A DNA stretch of 64,000 nt from Morganella sibonii. GTDB taxonomy: Bacteria > Pseudomonadota > Gammaproteobacteria > Enterobacterales > Enterobacteriaceae. The notes under the pieces were generated by a model. The model had not been told where the DNA came from. It made no database searches and saw nothing but the letters and a program-made list of their open reading frames with translations. Location: the NCBI RefSeq assembly GCF_040560245.1, contig NZ_JAKMWP010000011.1, one strand, 5' to 3'. Position numbers and translations under genes: made by a program. How positions within the stretch are numbered: position 1 is the first letter of the stretch; every line of letters begins with the position of its first letter. Of the stretch, positions 7,467 through 16,889 are shown piece after piece.

Positions 7467-9638
7467 ATGAAAAAATCTGTTCTTTATTATCCGGTTATCT
7501 CAGGTCGTGCATTTTCTCCGGTATGTATTGCTCTCCTGCCGCTGTTGTTTTCCTCAGCTGCTGCGTCTGAAAGTCAGTCCGGCGAAAATAATGATGAAAT
7601 AATCGTTACTGCCAAACCGGCACAATCACCCGCCGGTAAAATAGACGGCTATATTGCCACCCGCAGTGTCAGTGCAACAAAAACAGATACACCGCTTATT
7701 GAAACGCCACAGTCGGTCACGGTATTAACCCGTGATGAAATGACCGCACATAACGCACAGTCTGTCAGTGAAGCACTACGTTATACCGCCGGTGTTTTGC
7801 AGACAAATGATGCCGCATCTTCCCGTTTTGATAATTTAAGTATCCGCGGCTTTAATATTACCAGCACCGGGATGCTGAGGGACGGGCTGCGCAGCACAAC
7901 GGCACAGGCATGGCCGAAAGCGGAACAATACGGGCTCGAACGTATTGATGTGATCCGCGGGCCTGCATCTGTACTATACGGTCAGAACTCACCCGGCGGT
8001 ATTATTAATCAGGTAACAAAGCGCCCGTTATATAAACCCTTTCATGAAATTGAGGTACAGGGCGGTAATTATAACCGCAAACAGACCCAGGGCGATTTAA
8101 GTGGCCCCGTGGGCGACAGTGACCATTATTTTTACCGGCTGACCGGGCTTGTCCGTAACAGTGATACGCAAATTGATCATGTTAAAGATGACAAAGTCTA
8201 TATCGCTCCCGCACTGACCTGGCTGGATGACGATACAACACTGACTGTTTTAGCCGATTACTCACATGATAAATTTGGTGCACCACGCCCGTTTTTACCT
8301 CTGGCAGGAACACTGTTACCCAACCCTGACGGTAAAGTGAATCCGAATGTTTTCCTCGATGAGCCGGGATTAAAAAATAACCGTACACAGGCGTCACTGG
8401 GATATCAGTTAGATCATACCTTTAATGATACTTTTTCCGGGCACTCAGGTGCGCGGTTCAGTCATACTGACTTAAATACCAATATCGCTCAGGGGTTATA
8501 TCTGTCACCGGATATGCGTACGCTTAACCGTGCAGCTTATCATTTTCGTATTAAAGGCGATGTGTTCAGCCTGGATAATAATATAAAAGCAGACTGGTGG
8601 CTGAAAGATACGGAAATGACATCGCTGGCCGGTGTTGATTACCGCCATACACGGGAAGATTATGTACTGATGTCCGGGAAAGCAGCACCGATTGATATTT
8701 TCAATCCGGTTTACGGCGGTCAGTACGGGCCGGTGAATAATATGATGGCAAATACCCTTCAGACCAGTGATCAGGCGGGTATTTATTTACAGCAGCAGGC
8801 AAAGTTTGATAACGGCATCATACTGGTTTTAAGCGGAAGAGAAGACTGGTCTGACAGCAAAACAAAAAACCGGAAAACAAACAGCAGCAGCGATCAGCGT
8901 GACAGCAAATTTACCTATCGTACAGCAGCAATGTATCAGACAGATTTCGGGTTAGCGCCGTATGTCAGTTATTCAACCTCATTTAATCCGCAGTTGGGTG
9001 TTAATTTTTACGGAGAAACCTATAAACCCGTAACAGCGAAACAAACAGAAGCCGGTCTTAAATACCAGCCGGAAAGCGGGGATATTAATGCCACACTGAC
9101 GGTCTTTGAACTGACACAGCAAAATATGCTGACGACAGATCCTGATAATAATTTAAACAGTATTCAGACGGCAGAAGTCCGCTCGCGGGGTGTTGAAATT
9201 CAGGGAACCTATATGCCGGCGGAAGGGCTGAATCTGACGGCAGCTTATACCTTTAATAAACTGAAAAATACCAAAACGACCGATCCGGAAGAGAAAGGAC
9301 AGCGTCCTGTCGGTTTACCGGAACATACGGCATCAGTATGGGCAGATTATACTATTCAGAAAGGGAACTTACAGGGATTAGGTTTTGCTGCGGGTGCCCG
9401 TTATACCGGGTCTTCACCGGTTAATAACGATGGCTCTATTTCCAACCCGTCAAATACCTTATTTGATATGGCAGCACATTATGATCTGGGCGGAATCAAT
9501 GCTGATTTTAAAAACTGGCGTGCCGGTATTAACATCAATAATATCACGGATAAAAAATATTATACCAGTTGCTCAGCCGGGGGATGTTCTGTCGGTTTTG
9601 ACAGAACAATTATTGCGTCATTGCGCTATAACTGGTAA
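7467..9638 (+). CDS. TonB-dependent ferric-siderophore outer membrane receptor
   Basis: The 723 residues start with a signal peptide (about residues 1-33), a TonB box DEIIVTA at residues 43-49, and a plug domain with IETPQSVTVLTRDEM, LRYTAGV and RIDVIRGPASVLYGQNSPGG. A 22-strand barrel ends in the aromatic RYNW. The sequence type is FhuE/FoxA/FpvA-like, a group that takes up hydroxamate and other siderophores. The next two genes, a PepSY membrane protein and a binding protein, follow directly and form an operon. A ferric-rhizoferrin uptake operon has been reported from Morganella morganii. Whether this locus is that operon cannot be settled here. Confidence 0.93.
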   Translation: MKKSVLYYPVISGRAFSPVCIALLPLLFSSAAASESQSGENNDEIIVTAKPAQSPAGKIDGYIATRSVSATKTDTPLIETPQSVTVLTRDEMTAHNAQSVSEALRYTAGVLQTNDAASSRFDNLSIRGFNITSTGMLRDGLRSTTAQAWPKAEQYGLERIDVIRGPASVLYGQNSPGGIINQVTKRPLYKPFHEIEVQGGNYNRKQTQGDLSGPVGDSDHYFYRLTGLVRNSDTQIDHVKDDKVYIAPALTWLDDDTTLTVLADYSHDKFGAPRPFLPLAGTLLPNPDGKVNPNVFLDEPGLKNNRTQASLGYQLDHTFNDTFSGHSGARFSHTDLNTNIAQGLYLSPDMRTLNRAAYHFRIKGDVFSLDNNIKADWWLKDTEMTSLAGVDYRHTREDYVLMSGKAAPIDIFNPVYGGQYGPVNNMMANTLQTSDQAGIYLQQQAKFDNGIILVLSGREDWSDSKTKNRKTNSSSDQRDSKFTYRTAAMYQTDFGLAPYVSYSTSFNPQLGVNFYGETYKPVTAKQTEAGLKYQPESGDINATLTVFELTQQNMLTTDPDNNLNSIQTAEVRSRGVEIQGTYMPAEGLNLTAAYTFNKLKNTKTTDPEEKGQRPVGLPEHTASVWADYTIQKGNLQGLGFAAGARYTGSSPVNNDGSISNPSNTLFDMAAHYDLGGINADFKNWRAGININNITDKKYYTSCSAGGCSVGFDRTIIASLRYNW

Positions 9639-9643
9639 CCGCA

Positions 9644-10525
9644 ATGACTCAGTACATAACACGTAAAAACTGGCTCAGGTTACATTTCTGGCCGGGGATT
9701 ATTGCCGGATTCTTTATTTCACTGCTCGGAATATCTGGTGCGGTGTTATTACTGAAAAAACCGGTTCTGGAATGGGAAATAGGTGAGGCGGTGCTTTATG
9801 CGCCGCCGGTAACCGGAACCGCTGTTTTTTTGCAGCCGGAAGTCTGGCGGCAGAATGCGCAGATGGCTTACCCTGAACTCACCCGTGTTATGGGGGAAGC
9901 GGCGCCCGGAAGTGGCTTTATTCCGGCAACGAACGCGATGGTTTTTGGTTCCGTTTCTGATTCTGACAAACTGGGAATTGCCTTTATTGATCCGGTAACC
10001 GGCATACCGAAAGGGTTTATTATTTTTGATGACCTGATTTTTTCTCAGATTGTGTCTCTGCACCGGACTCTTTTATTGCCGCCGGTTTCCGGCGGTTGGC
10101 TGGTATCACTATGCGGCATTATTCTGGCCCTCTCTGTTATCAGCGGGATTATTTTGTGGTGGCCGCGCAGAGGGTGGCGCCAGTTTATATCTGCGCTGTT
10201 TTTATTGCGCCCGGGATTACAGGGCGCAGCAAAGTGGCGGCAGTGGCATTACTTTTTTGCAGTCTATTTTTCGCTGCCGCTGTTATTGATCGCGGTTACC
10301 GGTATTTTTCTGGCTCGGCCTGATATTTTGTCAGTCATACCGGAATATAAATTACTGATTACTCAGTTACACCACAATATAGGTATCGGAATGCCGGGCC
10401 TTATTATCGCATTTATTTCCGGAATATTACTGCCGCTGCTGTATATCAGCGGCATTGTTATCTGGTGGAAAAAAAGAAAACATCGGCATAATTATACTTC
10501 TTCTGTCAACGGGAATACAAAATGA
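9644..10525 (+). CDS. PepSY-associated transmembrane protein, possible ferrisiderophore reductase
   Basis: A 293-residue membrane protein with helices near residues 15-38, 145-170, 200-225 and 245-275, and a periplasmic loop between the first two. The LRLHFWPGIIAGFF start, the SLHRTLLLPPVSGG block and ILWWPRRGWR are typical of PepSY_TM proteins. Relatives beside ferrisiderophore receptors (FoxB/FiuB type) act as inner-membrane siderophore reductases in other bacteria. That role here is inference from family and context. It starts five bases after the receptor stop and overlaps the next gene by four bases (ATGA). Confidence 0.8.
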   Translation: MTQYITRKNWLRLHFWPGIIAGFFISLLGISGAVLLLKKPVLEWEIGEAVLYAPPVTGTAVFLQPEVWRQNAQMAYPELTRVMGEAAPGSGFIPATNAMVFGSVSDSDKLGIAFIDPVTGIPKGFIIFDDLIFSQIVSLHRTLLLPPVSGGWLVSLCGIILALSVISGIILWWPRRGWRQFISALFLLRPGLQGAAKWRQWHYFFAVYFSLPLLLIAVTGIFLARPDILSVIPEYKLLITQLHHNIGIGMPGLIIAFISGILLPLLYISGIVIWWKKRKHRHNYTSSVNGNTK

Positions 10526-11637
10526 CAGTATTAACAATACTAAAAACAGCGTTATCTGCGGGGCTGTTAATGTCCTCGTTATGTTCTCAGGCGGTTATGG
10601 TCACCGATATTACCGGACGTCAGGTTGATGTACCGGATAATGTAAAGCGGATCTTACTGGGTGAGGGAAGAATGATTTATCCGCTCGCCATACTGGAAAA
10701 AGACGCGCCATTTGAACGGATTGCCGGCTGGCAGGGTGATTTTCGTGATCTGGATGTTCAGGGTTATGCCGCTTTTAAAGCGGTCTTTCCGCAGATTGAT
10801 GCTGTTCCTGTAGTGGGTGGCTGCTCAGAAGATACCTTCAGTGTTGAAAAGGCATTAGCATTGCAGCCTGATTTGGTTATTTTACCGATGACAGGCGGAC
10901 ACGGACCGGGTGCCGGCAGTGAAGCGGCCGGGTTATTAACATCAGCCGGTATTGCGGTTATTCATGTGGATTTCAGCCAGCATCCGGTAAAGAACACACA
11001 ATTAAGTATGTATATTCTCGGGCAGGCTATCGGAAAAACAGCTGAGGCGGAACGGTTTAATCACTATTATCAGCAAAAAATGGATGATGTTATTGCCCGT
11101 ATCCCGGCGAATATTCCGGCAGACAAGAAACCGGTGATTTTTGTGGATTATTTACCAGGGTTACAAGAGTGCTGCGGTTCACCCGGCAAAGGCAGTCTGA
11201 CGGATATGATTAATCTTGCCGGCGGCACGGCGATTGGTGAAACCATTATTCCGGGCGCTATTGGTAAATTAAATCCGGAATACATTTTAAGCCGTCATCC
11301 GGATGTTTATGTTGCCACTGGTGTCTTTCCCGAAGGCAGCCGCGGCGTAACTCTGGGGTATTTTGCAACGCCGCAGGCGGCACAAACCAGTCTGAAAGTA
11401 ATATCTCAGCGTAGCCCGATCGGTGAATTATCCGCCGTTGAAAAAGGCAGAGTTCATGGTTTATGGCATATTTTCTATGATTCGCCTGAGAATATTATTG
11501 CACTTCAGGCACTGGCGAAATGGCTGCATCCGGAGCTGTTTTCTGATCTGGACCCTGAAGAGACCCGCAAAGAATTATATGAGATGTTTATGCCGATCCC
11601 CGCAACCGGTGTATTTTCGGTGACGCTGGAAAAATAA
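10522..11637 (+). CDS. Class III periplasmic iron-siderophore binding protein (FepB/FhuD/BtuF type)
   Basis: The 371 residues have a signal peptide (about 1-24, cut after SSLCSQA), then VTDITGRQVDVPDNVKRI, the usual opening of class III binding proteins, LQPDLVILPMTGG, and a C-terminal lobe with LAGGTAIGE and LSRHPDVYVATG. It should deliver a ferric chelate to an ABC permease in the inner membrane. No permease or ATPase gene lies next to it, so it must share a transporter encoded elsewhere or act with the PepSY protein. Translation is coupled to the previous gene by a four-base overlap. Confidence 0.85.
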   Translation: MTVLTILKTALSAGLLMSSLCSQAVMVTDITGRQVDVPDNVKRILLGEGRMIYPLAILEKDAPFERIAGWQGDFRDLDVQGYAAFKAVFPQIDAVPVVGGCSEDTFSVEKALALQPDLVILPMTGGHGPGAGSEAAGLLTSAGIAVIHVDFSQHPVKNTQLSMYILGQAIGKTAEAERFNHYYQQKMDDVIARIPANIPADKKPVIFVDYLPGLQECCGSPGKGSLTDMINLAGGTAIGETIIPGAIGKLNPEYILSRHPDVYVATGVFPEGSRGVTLGYFATPQAAQTSLKVISQRSPIGELSAVEKGRVHGLWHIFYDSPENIIALQALAKWLHPELFSDLDPEETRKELYEMFMPIPATGVFSVTLEK

Positions 11638-11713
11638 CAGTTATACCCGGTTCCATTCATAATGCTGCCGGAGAACCTGCGGTTTTAATAGATAAGGTAA
11701 GGGCATCAATAAT

Positions 11714-11749
11714 AACAGGTTCCGGTGACTGAATCCGCCGGAACCTGTT
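11714..11749. terminator. Hairpin between the convergent binding-protein and kinase genes
   Basis: Arms AACAGGTTCCGG and CCGGAACCTGTT (12 bp, perfect) enclose a 12-base loop. T runs are weak on both sides, but the place between convergent genes fits a shared terminator. Confidence 0.6.
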
Positions 11750-11754
11750 TATTA

Positions 11755-13389
11755 TCAGACTTCTGACATCAGCTGCCGGTAACGCTGGTCATCATGATAC
11801 AGCTGATGGAATACGCGGTATTTGGCATCATAAAACTGTTTGATACTCTCCGTTTGCGGGGTCACCGTTTTGCTGATCCGGCTCATCGCCTGCATCGCTT
11901 CCGGGATAGAGGCATAGAAGCCCGCTGCTACCGAGCCGAGCATGGCCGAACCCAGCAGAACCGCTTCGCTCTCTTCCGGCAGCAGCATGGCGCAGCCGGT
12001 GGCGTTGGCGTGTTCCTGAATAAAGATCGGGTTCTTGGTGCCGCCGCCGCATCCCATGATGGTATCAATGGCATATCCGGCCTTATTCATCTCTTCAATG
12101 ATATGACGGGTGCCCAGCGCAATCGCCTGGATGGTCGCCAGATAAATCAGCGCGAGGTCATCGAGGGTCTGTGTCATACGCAGACCGGTCACCACACCGC
12201 GCAGGTTCGGGTTCGCCCGCGGTGAGCGGTTGCCGTGGAAATATGGCAGCACATGGATATGCCGTGTCAGCAGGGCGATGTCTTCCTTTGATCCCGCCAG
12301 TGCCAGCAGACGGTCGTTGAGAAGCTGATAAACGGTCTGCTGGTTCTGTTCCGCCAGTTTTTTCGCATCACTGTATTGCGGGTGTGACGTGATCATATGG
12401 TCGATCAGCGCGCCGGTTGCGGATTGTCCGCCCTCATTGAGCCAGTAACCCGGAATCATGGCACTGTAATAAGCACCCCAGATCCCGTCGATAAAACGGG
12501 CATTTTTGGATACCGCCATATGACAGGACGAAGTACCGCCAATCAGCGCCAGCCGGGTATTGAAATCCGGTTGTGCGCCGGTGGCATCAGCAGCACCCAG
12601 CACACCGATCCCGCCGGCATGAGCATCAATGATAGAAGTGGCAACCGGTGTTCCCGGGATCAGCCCCAAATCGGCGGCTGCATTCGGTGTCAGGCCGTTA
12701 CCGACCGGTTCACCCATCGGGCGGATCTCACGGCCGATAATCTGCGCATCGTTTTCCAGCAAATCGTCCAGACCAATCTGGCGGAAGAAATGGGTGTCCC
12801 AGCGATCTTCATGGCCGAGGTAAGTCCATTTGCACACAGTGGAGCAGAGCGACCGGCTGTTGGTATAAGTGGCTTTCCAGGTCAGAAAATCCGGCAGATC
12901 AAAGAAATAACCCGCTTTCGCCCAGGTGGTCGGCATGTTCTGCTTAAGCCATAACAGTTTCGGCGTTTCCATCTCCGGTGAGATACGGTTACCGACATAC
13001 GCCAGCACCGGATGTTTTGTGTCATTAATCCGCTGTGCCTGGCTGATGGCACGGTGATCCATCCACATAATAATGTTCTGCTCGCTGCGTCCGGTCGGAC
13101 TGACAGTCAGCGGCTGACCCTGTTTATCCAGTACCACCAGGGAGCAGGTGGCATCAAAACCAAGGCCTTTGACCTGAATCGGATCGATACGCGCCTGTGC
13201 CACGGCATCTTTTACCGCGAGACACACACTGCGCCAGATATCATCGGAGGATTGCTCCACATAATCCGCCTGCGGTTTAAACTGACGGATATCCCGCTTC
13301 GCTTCGCCTTTTTTGCGTCCGGCTGCATCAAAAACCCCGGCCCGGGCGCTGCCGCTCCCGACATCCACACCAATAAAATAGACACTCAT
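11755..13389 (-). CDS. FGGY-family pentulose kinase (D-ribulokinase-like)
   Basis: The 544-residue protein opens YFIGVDVGSGSARAGVFD (ATP phosphate loop) and contains VKGLGFDATCSLVVLD, IMWMDHRA, SIIDAHAGGIGVLGA and the C-terminal IMGCGGGTKNP, the plan of FGGY carbohydrate kinases of the 5-carbon-ketose group. It should phosphorylate a pentulose entering by the transporter encoded just upstream. The start at 13389 is set by GGGAG six bases before the ATG; the frame is open for 21 more codons upstream. It is the last gene of a five-gene operon. The exact sugar is not known. Confidence 0.88.
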   Translation of the reverse strand: MSVYFIGVDVGSGSARAGVFDAAGRKKGEAKRDIRQFKPQADYVEQSSDDIWRSVCLAVKDAVAQARIDPIQVKGLGFDATCSLVVLDKQGQPLTVSPTGRSEQNIIMWMDHRAISQAQRINDTKHPVLAYVGNRISPEMETPKLLWLKQNMPTTWAKAGYFFDLPDFLTWKATYTNSRSLCSTVCKWTYLGHEDRWDTHFFRQIGLDDLLENDAQIIGREIRPMGEPVGNGLTPNAAADLGLIPGTPVATSIIDAHAGGIGVLGAADATGAQPDFNTRLALIGGTSSCHMAVSKNARFIDGIWGAYYSAMIPGYWLNEGGQSATGALIDHMITSHPQYSDAKKLAEQNQQTVYQLLNDRLLALAGSKEDIALLTRHIHVLPYFHGNRSPRANPNLRGVVTGLRMTQTLDDLALIYLATIQAIALGTRHIIEEMNKAGYAIDTIMGCGGGTKNPIFIQEHANATGCAMLLPEESEAVLLGSAMLGSVAAGFYASIPEAMQAMSRISKTVTPQTESIKQFYDAKYRVFHQLYHDDQRYRQLMSEV

Positions 13390-13400
13390 AATCCGCTCCC

Positions 13401-14351
13401 TTATGACCGGGCTTTCTGCAATGCAATAAATAAGATAAGAATACCGCCCCACAACGCCATGATGAGGTAACTGCTGACACCCAGCAGGTTCAGGCCGCTT
13501 TCCAGCATCTGTAAGACAAACAGAGCAAGCACAATACCGATAATACGACCGAAACCACCGTCAGGGTTCACGCCGCCGAGCACGGAAGCCAGAATGGCGA
13601 TCAGCAGATAAGATTCCCCGTATCCCGCTTTGGCGGAGTTAAACTTGGCCATCATAATAATCGCAGCCACCCAGCACAGGACAGACGAAATCACATACAC
13701 GGCCATCGTCGCTTTCTGTGTGTTCAGGCCGGAAAAGCGCGTTGCTTTCTCATTGGAACCCATCAGATAAACGGTACGGCCAAGCGGCGTGTATTCCAGC
13801 AGTCCCCACAGCAGGAACGCAAACAGCAGGAACAGGATCAGCGGCATCGGAATACCGAGCAGCGTACCGTTGCCCAGCCACAGTAATGACGGCGGGAAGC
13901 CGGAAATCACCGTACCGCCGGAAATCAGCACATTCAGGCCGTTGATTAACGTCATCATCCCGAGCGTGGCGAGGATCGGAGATACCCCGACAAACGCAAT
14001 CAGAAAACCGTTAATCAGCCCTATAATCACAGCGGTGACCAGACCGGCCAGCAGGGCAGGCAGCAGCATGGCACCGTCGCCCGGACTCATCGCCATGACA
14101 CTCGCCATCACCAGTCCGCAGGCATTCGTCGTGGCGATAATGGACAGGTTGATCCCGCCGGTCAGCATACAGACTGACATCGCCAGTGCCAGCATGCCGA
14201 GCAGCGGCATCTGGGAAGTCATTGACTGGAAGTTGGAGACAGAGAAAAACGCACCTGCATTAAACATCCCCTGCAACAGCAGGATAGCGGCCATAATCAC
14301 CAGCAGGTAAATAATGTTGCGGTCACTCCGCAGATTCAGCATTGACATCAT
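13401..14351 (-). CDS. Sugar ABC transporter permease (RbsC/AraH type), second
   Basis: A 316-residue inner-membrane protein of the BPD_transp_2 family, with about eight to ten helices and the conserved NGFLIAFVGVSPILATLGMM and LGGVNPDGGFGR blocks. It pairs with the permease encoded upstream, overlapping it by four bases, to form the membrane channel. The kinase gene follows after 11 bases. Confidence 0.9.
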   Translation of the reverse strand: MMSMLNLRSDRNIIYLLVIMAAILLLQGMFNAGAFFSVSNFQSMTSQMPLLGMLALAMSVCMLTGGINLSIIATTNACGLVMASVMAMSPGDGAMLLPALLAGLVTAVIIGLINGFLIAFVGVSPILATLGMMTLINGLNVLISGGTVISGFPPSLLWLGNGTLLGIPMPLILFLLFAFLLWGLLEYTPLGRTVYLMGSNEKATRFSGLNTQKATMAVYVISSVLCWVAAIIMMAKFNSAKAGYGESYLLIAILASVLGGVNPDGGFGRIIGIVLALFVLQMLESGLNLLGVSSYLIMALWGGILILFIALQKARS

Positions 14352-15343
14352 GACAGATGACCTCCGGCAGCAGCACGGCGTTTTTCGTTATACGCGGTGA
14401 AACTGATACTGATAACAATGATTAGCCCGGTCAGCACGGTGTGCCAGTAAGACGGTACACCGGCCAGGGTCAGGCCGTTTTTGACAATCGCCAGCAGGGC
14501 AACCCCGAGGATAACCCCGGTAAGCGTACCTTTGCCGCCGGTCATACTGACACCGCCTAATACCACGGCTGCCAGCACGGTCAGTTCAAAGCCCATCAGG
14601 GCATTCGGTGCCACAGACTGGGTGATTTGTGTCTGTACCACAGAGGCGATCCCCGCCAGGGCACCCATATAGCCGTAAACAAACAGCATCACGCCGAGAA
14701 TACTGATACCGACACGCTTTGCGGCATCCGCATTACCGCCGACCGCATAAATCTGACGGCCGACACGGGTTTTGCTCATCAGAAAACCGGTGAAAATAAT
14801 CACGGCAATCAGTGTCAGGATCGGCAGGGACAAGCCGTAGTCATAACCGTCACTGCCGGTAAATGACATCACCTCAACGCCATCCATAAACCACTCCGGG
14901 AAGCCGTACAGCCATTCACCGTTGGTGAAATAGATCAGCAGACCGAAGAAGACGTTCAGGGTGGAAATGGTGATAATAATCGACGGTACTTTCAGACGGT
15001 AGATCAGCAGGGCGTTGATCAGTCCCAGCAGTAAACCCACCACCGCTGCGATAGCAAAGGCGATAAAGAAATTGCCGCCCTGTGACAGCACATACGTCGC
15101 CATCACATACTGTGCGGTGGCCGCCGTGGCCGGGAAGGAGATATCAATCCCGCCGGAGACCAGCACCACAAACAGACCACAGGCCATAATCGCCAGAATG
15201 GCGGTGCTGGTGGTCATATCAAACACATTACCCAGTGTCATAAAATCTTCATTGGTGACACTGAGAAACACACTGAGCAGCACAATTAATACCGCCAGCC
15301 AGAACTCATGATGCGCAAACAGATGACGACATGACTTAAGCAT
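14348..15343 (-). CDS. Sugar ABC transporter permease (RbsC/AraH type), first
   Basis: A 331-residue inner-membrane protein of the same family as the next one, with LVVLVSGGIDIS-like text (GLFVVLVSGGIDISFPA), LINALLIYRLKVPSIIITIS and VLGGVSMTGGKGT. Two different permeases in one operon imply a heterodimeric channel, as in the LsrCD and other CUT2 systems. It overlaps the ATPase gene by eight bases and the next permease gene by four. Confidence 0.9.
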   Translation of the reverse strand: MLKSCRHLFAHHEFWLAVLIVLLSVFLSVTNEDFMTLGNVFDMTTSTAILAIMACGLFVVLVSGGIDISFPATAATAQYVMATYVLSQGGNFFIAFAIAAVVGLLLGLINALLIYRLKVPSIIITISTLNVFFGLLIYFTNGEWLYGFPEWFMDGVEVMSFTGSDGYDYGLSLPILTLIAVIIFTGFLMSKTRVGRQIYAVGGNADAAKRVGISILGVMLFVYGYMGALAGIASVVQTQITQSVAPNALMGFELTVLAAVVLGGVSMTGGKGTLTGVILGVALLAIVKNGLTLAGVPSYWHTVLTGLIIVISISFTAYNEKRRAAAGGHLS

Positions 15344-16829
15344 TAACCGCCTCCGTAATTGCCTGCTCCGTTGTTGTTAACGGATTGAACTCATGGGTAA
15401 AACGACCTTCTTTCATCACAATGACCCGGTGACTGTTATAGAATACTTCAGGAATTTCATCACTGATCATCAGAATTGCCATGCCTTCAGCGGCCAGCAT
15501 TCTGATGATCTGATAAATACTCTCTTTATTGGCGACATCAACGCCGACCGTCGGGGAATCGAGGATCAGAATATCCGGTTTTGCCGCTATCCATTTGGCG
15601 ATAGCGATACGCTGGGCGTTCCCGCCGGACAGACTGGTGACCGGCAGCGCCGGATCGGACACTTTTATCTGCAGTGCCTCAATCAGCTTACTGACCAGGT
15701 CATGCGCCCGGGTATGGTCGAGCAGCCCGCCTTTGCGGGTCAGACGCGGCAGCACCACCGAGGTGGTGTTGTCGTGAATGGACTGCGCCATCACCAGGCC
15801 GGTGCTCATGCGGTCTTCCGATACATAGCCGATGCCGTGATTAATCGCATCCCGGTTGGAGTGCAGCTGAACCGGTGAACCGTTGATCAGCAGGGTGCCG
15901 CTGTCCGGTTTCGTCATGCCGAACAGTGACAGACACAACTCTGTGCGTCCGGAACCGAGCAGCCCGGTAATGCTGACCACTTCGCCGGCATGCAGCTTCA
16001 GGTCAATATCATAAAATTGATGTTGCTTTGTCAGTTTCTCTGCGCTGAGACGTAAGAGTCCCCCGGTGTTGTACGCAGAAAGTGGTGTGAACTCGAAACG
16101 CTGACCCGTCATAAGATAGGCCAGCTCATCACTGTTCATCTTATCCGCGTCATACGTTCCGATCAGTTTTCCGTCACGGATCACGGAGATCCGGTCGGAA
16201 ATTTCCATCACTTCATCGAGCTTATGGCTGACAAACACCACTGTGACGCCGTTTTCTTTCAAATCAGCGACCACGCGGATCAGCTGATTGACTTCACTGC
16301 GCGTCAGTGAGGCTGTCGGTTCATCCATAATCACCAGCCGGGCATCATTTGCCATCGCGCGGCAGATAGCGACCAGCTGACATTCAGCAATGGAAAGTTG
16401 TTCAACACGTTTATGCAGGGGCAGGGACAAGCCAATACGGCTGATAATTTCCTGCGCCTGTTTCATCTGGCGGCGGCGGTTAGCCAGCCCTTTGTACCAC
16501 CTGACATGTTCCTGAATCACAATATTTTCAGCAACGGTCAGATTAGGAAAGAGCGAGAGATCCTGGTAAATCACCTGAATACCCTGCTCAATAGATTGCT
16601 GCGGGTTTAACCTGCTGTAGCTCTGCCCGTTAATAATAATTTCCGCGCCCTTTTCCGGCGGATGAACACCGGAGATCACCTTGAATAAGGTACTTTTGCC
16701 GCAGCCATTCTTGCCGGCGAGACAATGAACCTCACCCCGGTTAAACGTCAGATTTATATTATCGAGTGCAATGACGGAGCCGAAGTGTTTGGAAACCTGT
16801 TTTAAGGTAATCAGTGCGTCTTTTGACAT
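15336..16829 (-). CDS. Sugar ABC transporter ATP-binding protein (RbsA/CUT2 type, two nucleotide-binding domains)
   Basis: The 497 residues contain two ABC domains. The first has a full Walker A (GKNGCGKSTLF), signature LSIAECQL and Walker B LVIMDEPTASL. The second has the CUT2-typical altered Walker A (GLLGSGRTEL), signature LSGGNAQRIAIAKW and LILDSPTVGVDV. It powers import through the two permeases. I prefer the ATG at 16829; an ATG four codons earlier (16841) is also open, and neither has a strong ribosome site. Confidence 0.93.
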   Translation of the reverse strand: MSKDALITLKQVSKHFGSVIALDNINLTFNRGEVHCLAGKNGCGKSTLFKVISGVHPPEKGAEIIINGQSYSRLNPQQSIEQGIQVIYQDLSLFPNLTVAENIVIQEHVRWYKGLANRRRQMKQAQEIISRIGLSLPLHKRVEQLSIAECQLVAICRAMANDARLVIMDEPTASLTRSEVNQLIRVVADLKENGVTVVFVSHKLDEVMEISDRISVIRDGKLIGTYDADKMNSDELAYLMTGQRFEFTPLSAYNTGGLLRLSAEKLTKQHQFYDIDLKLHAGEVVSITGLLGSGRTELCLSLFGMTKPDSGTLLINGSPVQLHSNRDAINHGIGYVSEDRMSTGLVMAQSIHDNTTSVVLPRLTRKGGLLDHTRAHDLVSKLIEALQIKVSDPALPVTSLSGGNAQRIAIAKWIAAKPDILILDSPTVGVDVANKESIYQIIRMLAAEGMAILMISDEIPEVFYNSHRVIVMKEGRFTHEFNPLTTTEQAITEAVNA

Positions 16830-16889
16830 ATAGCAGCCCATAACAGGGCAGCACGTATGCTGCCCTTTTTAACAAAAAATAAAGAAGGA

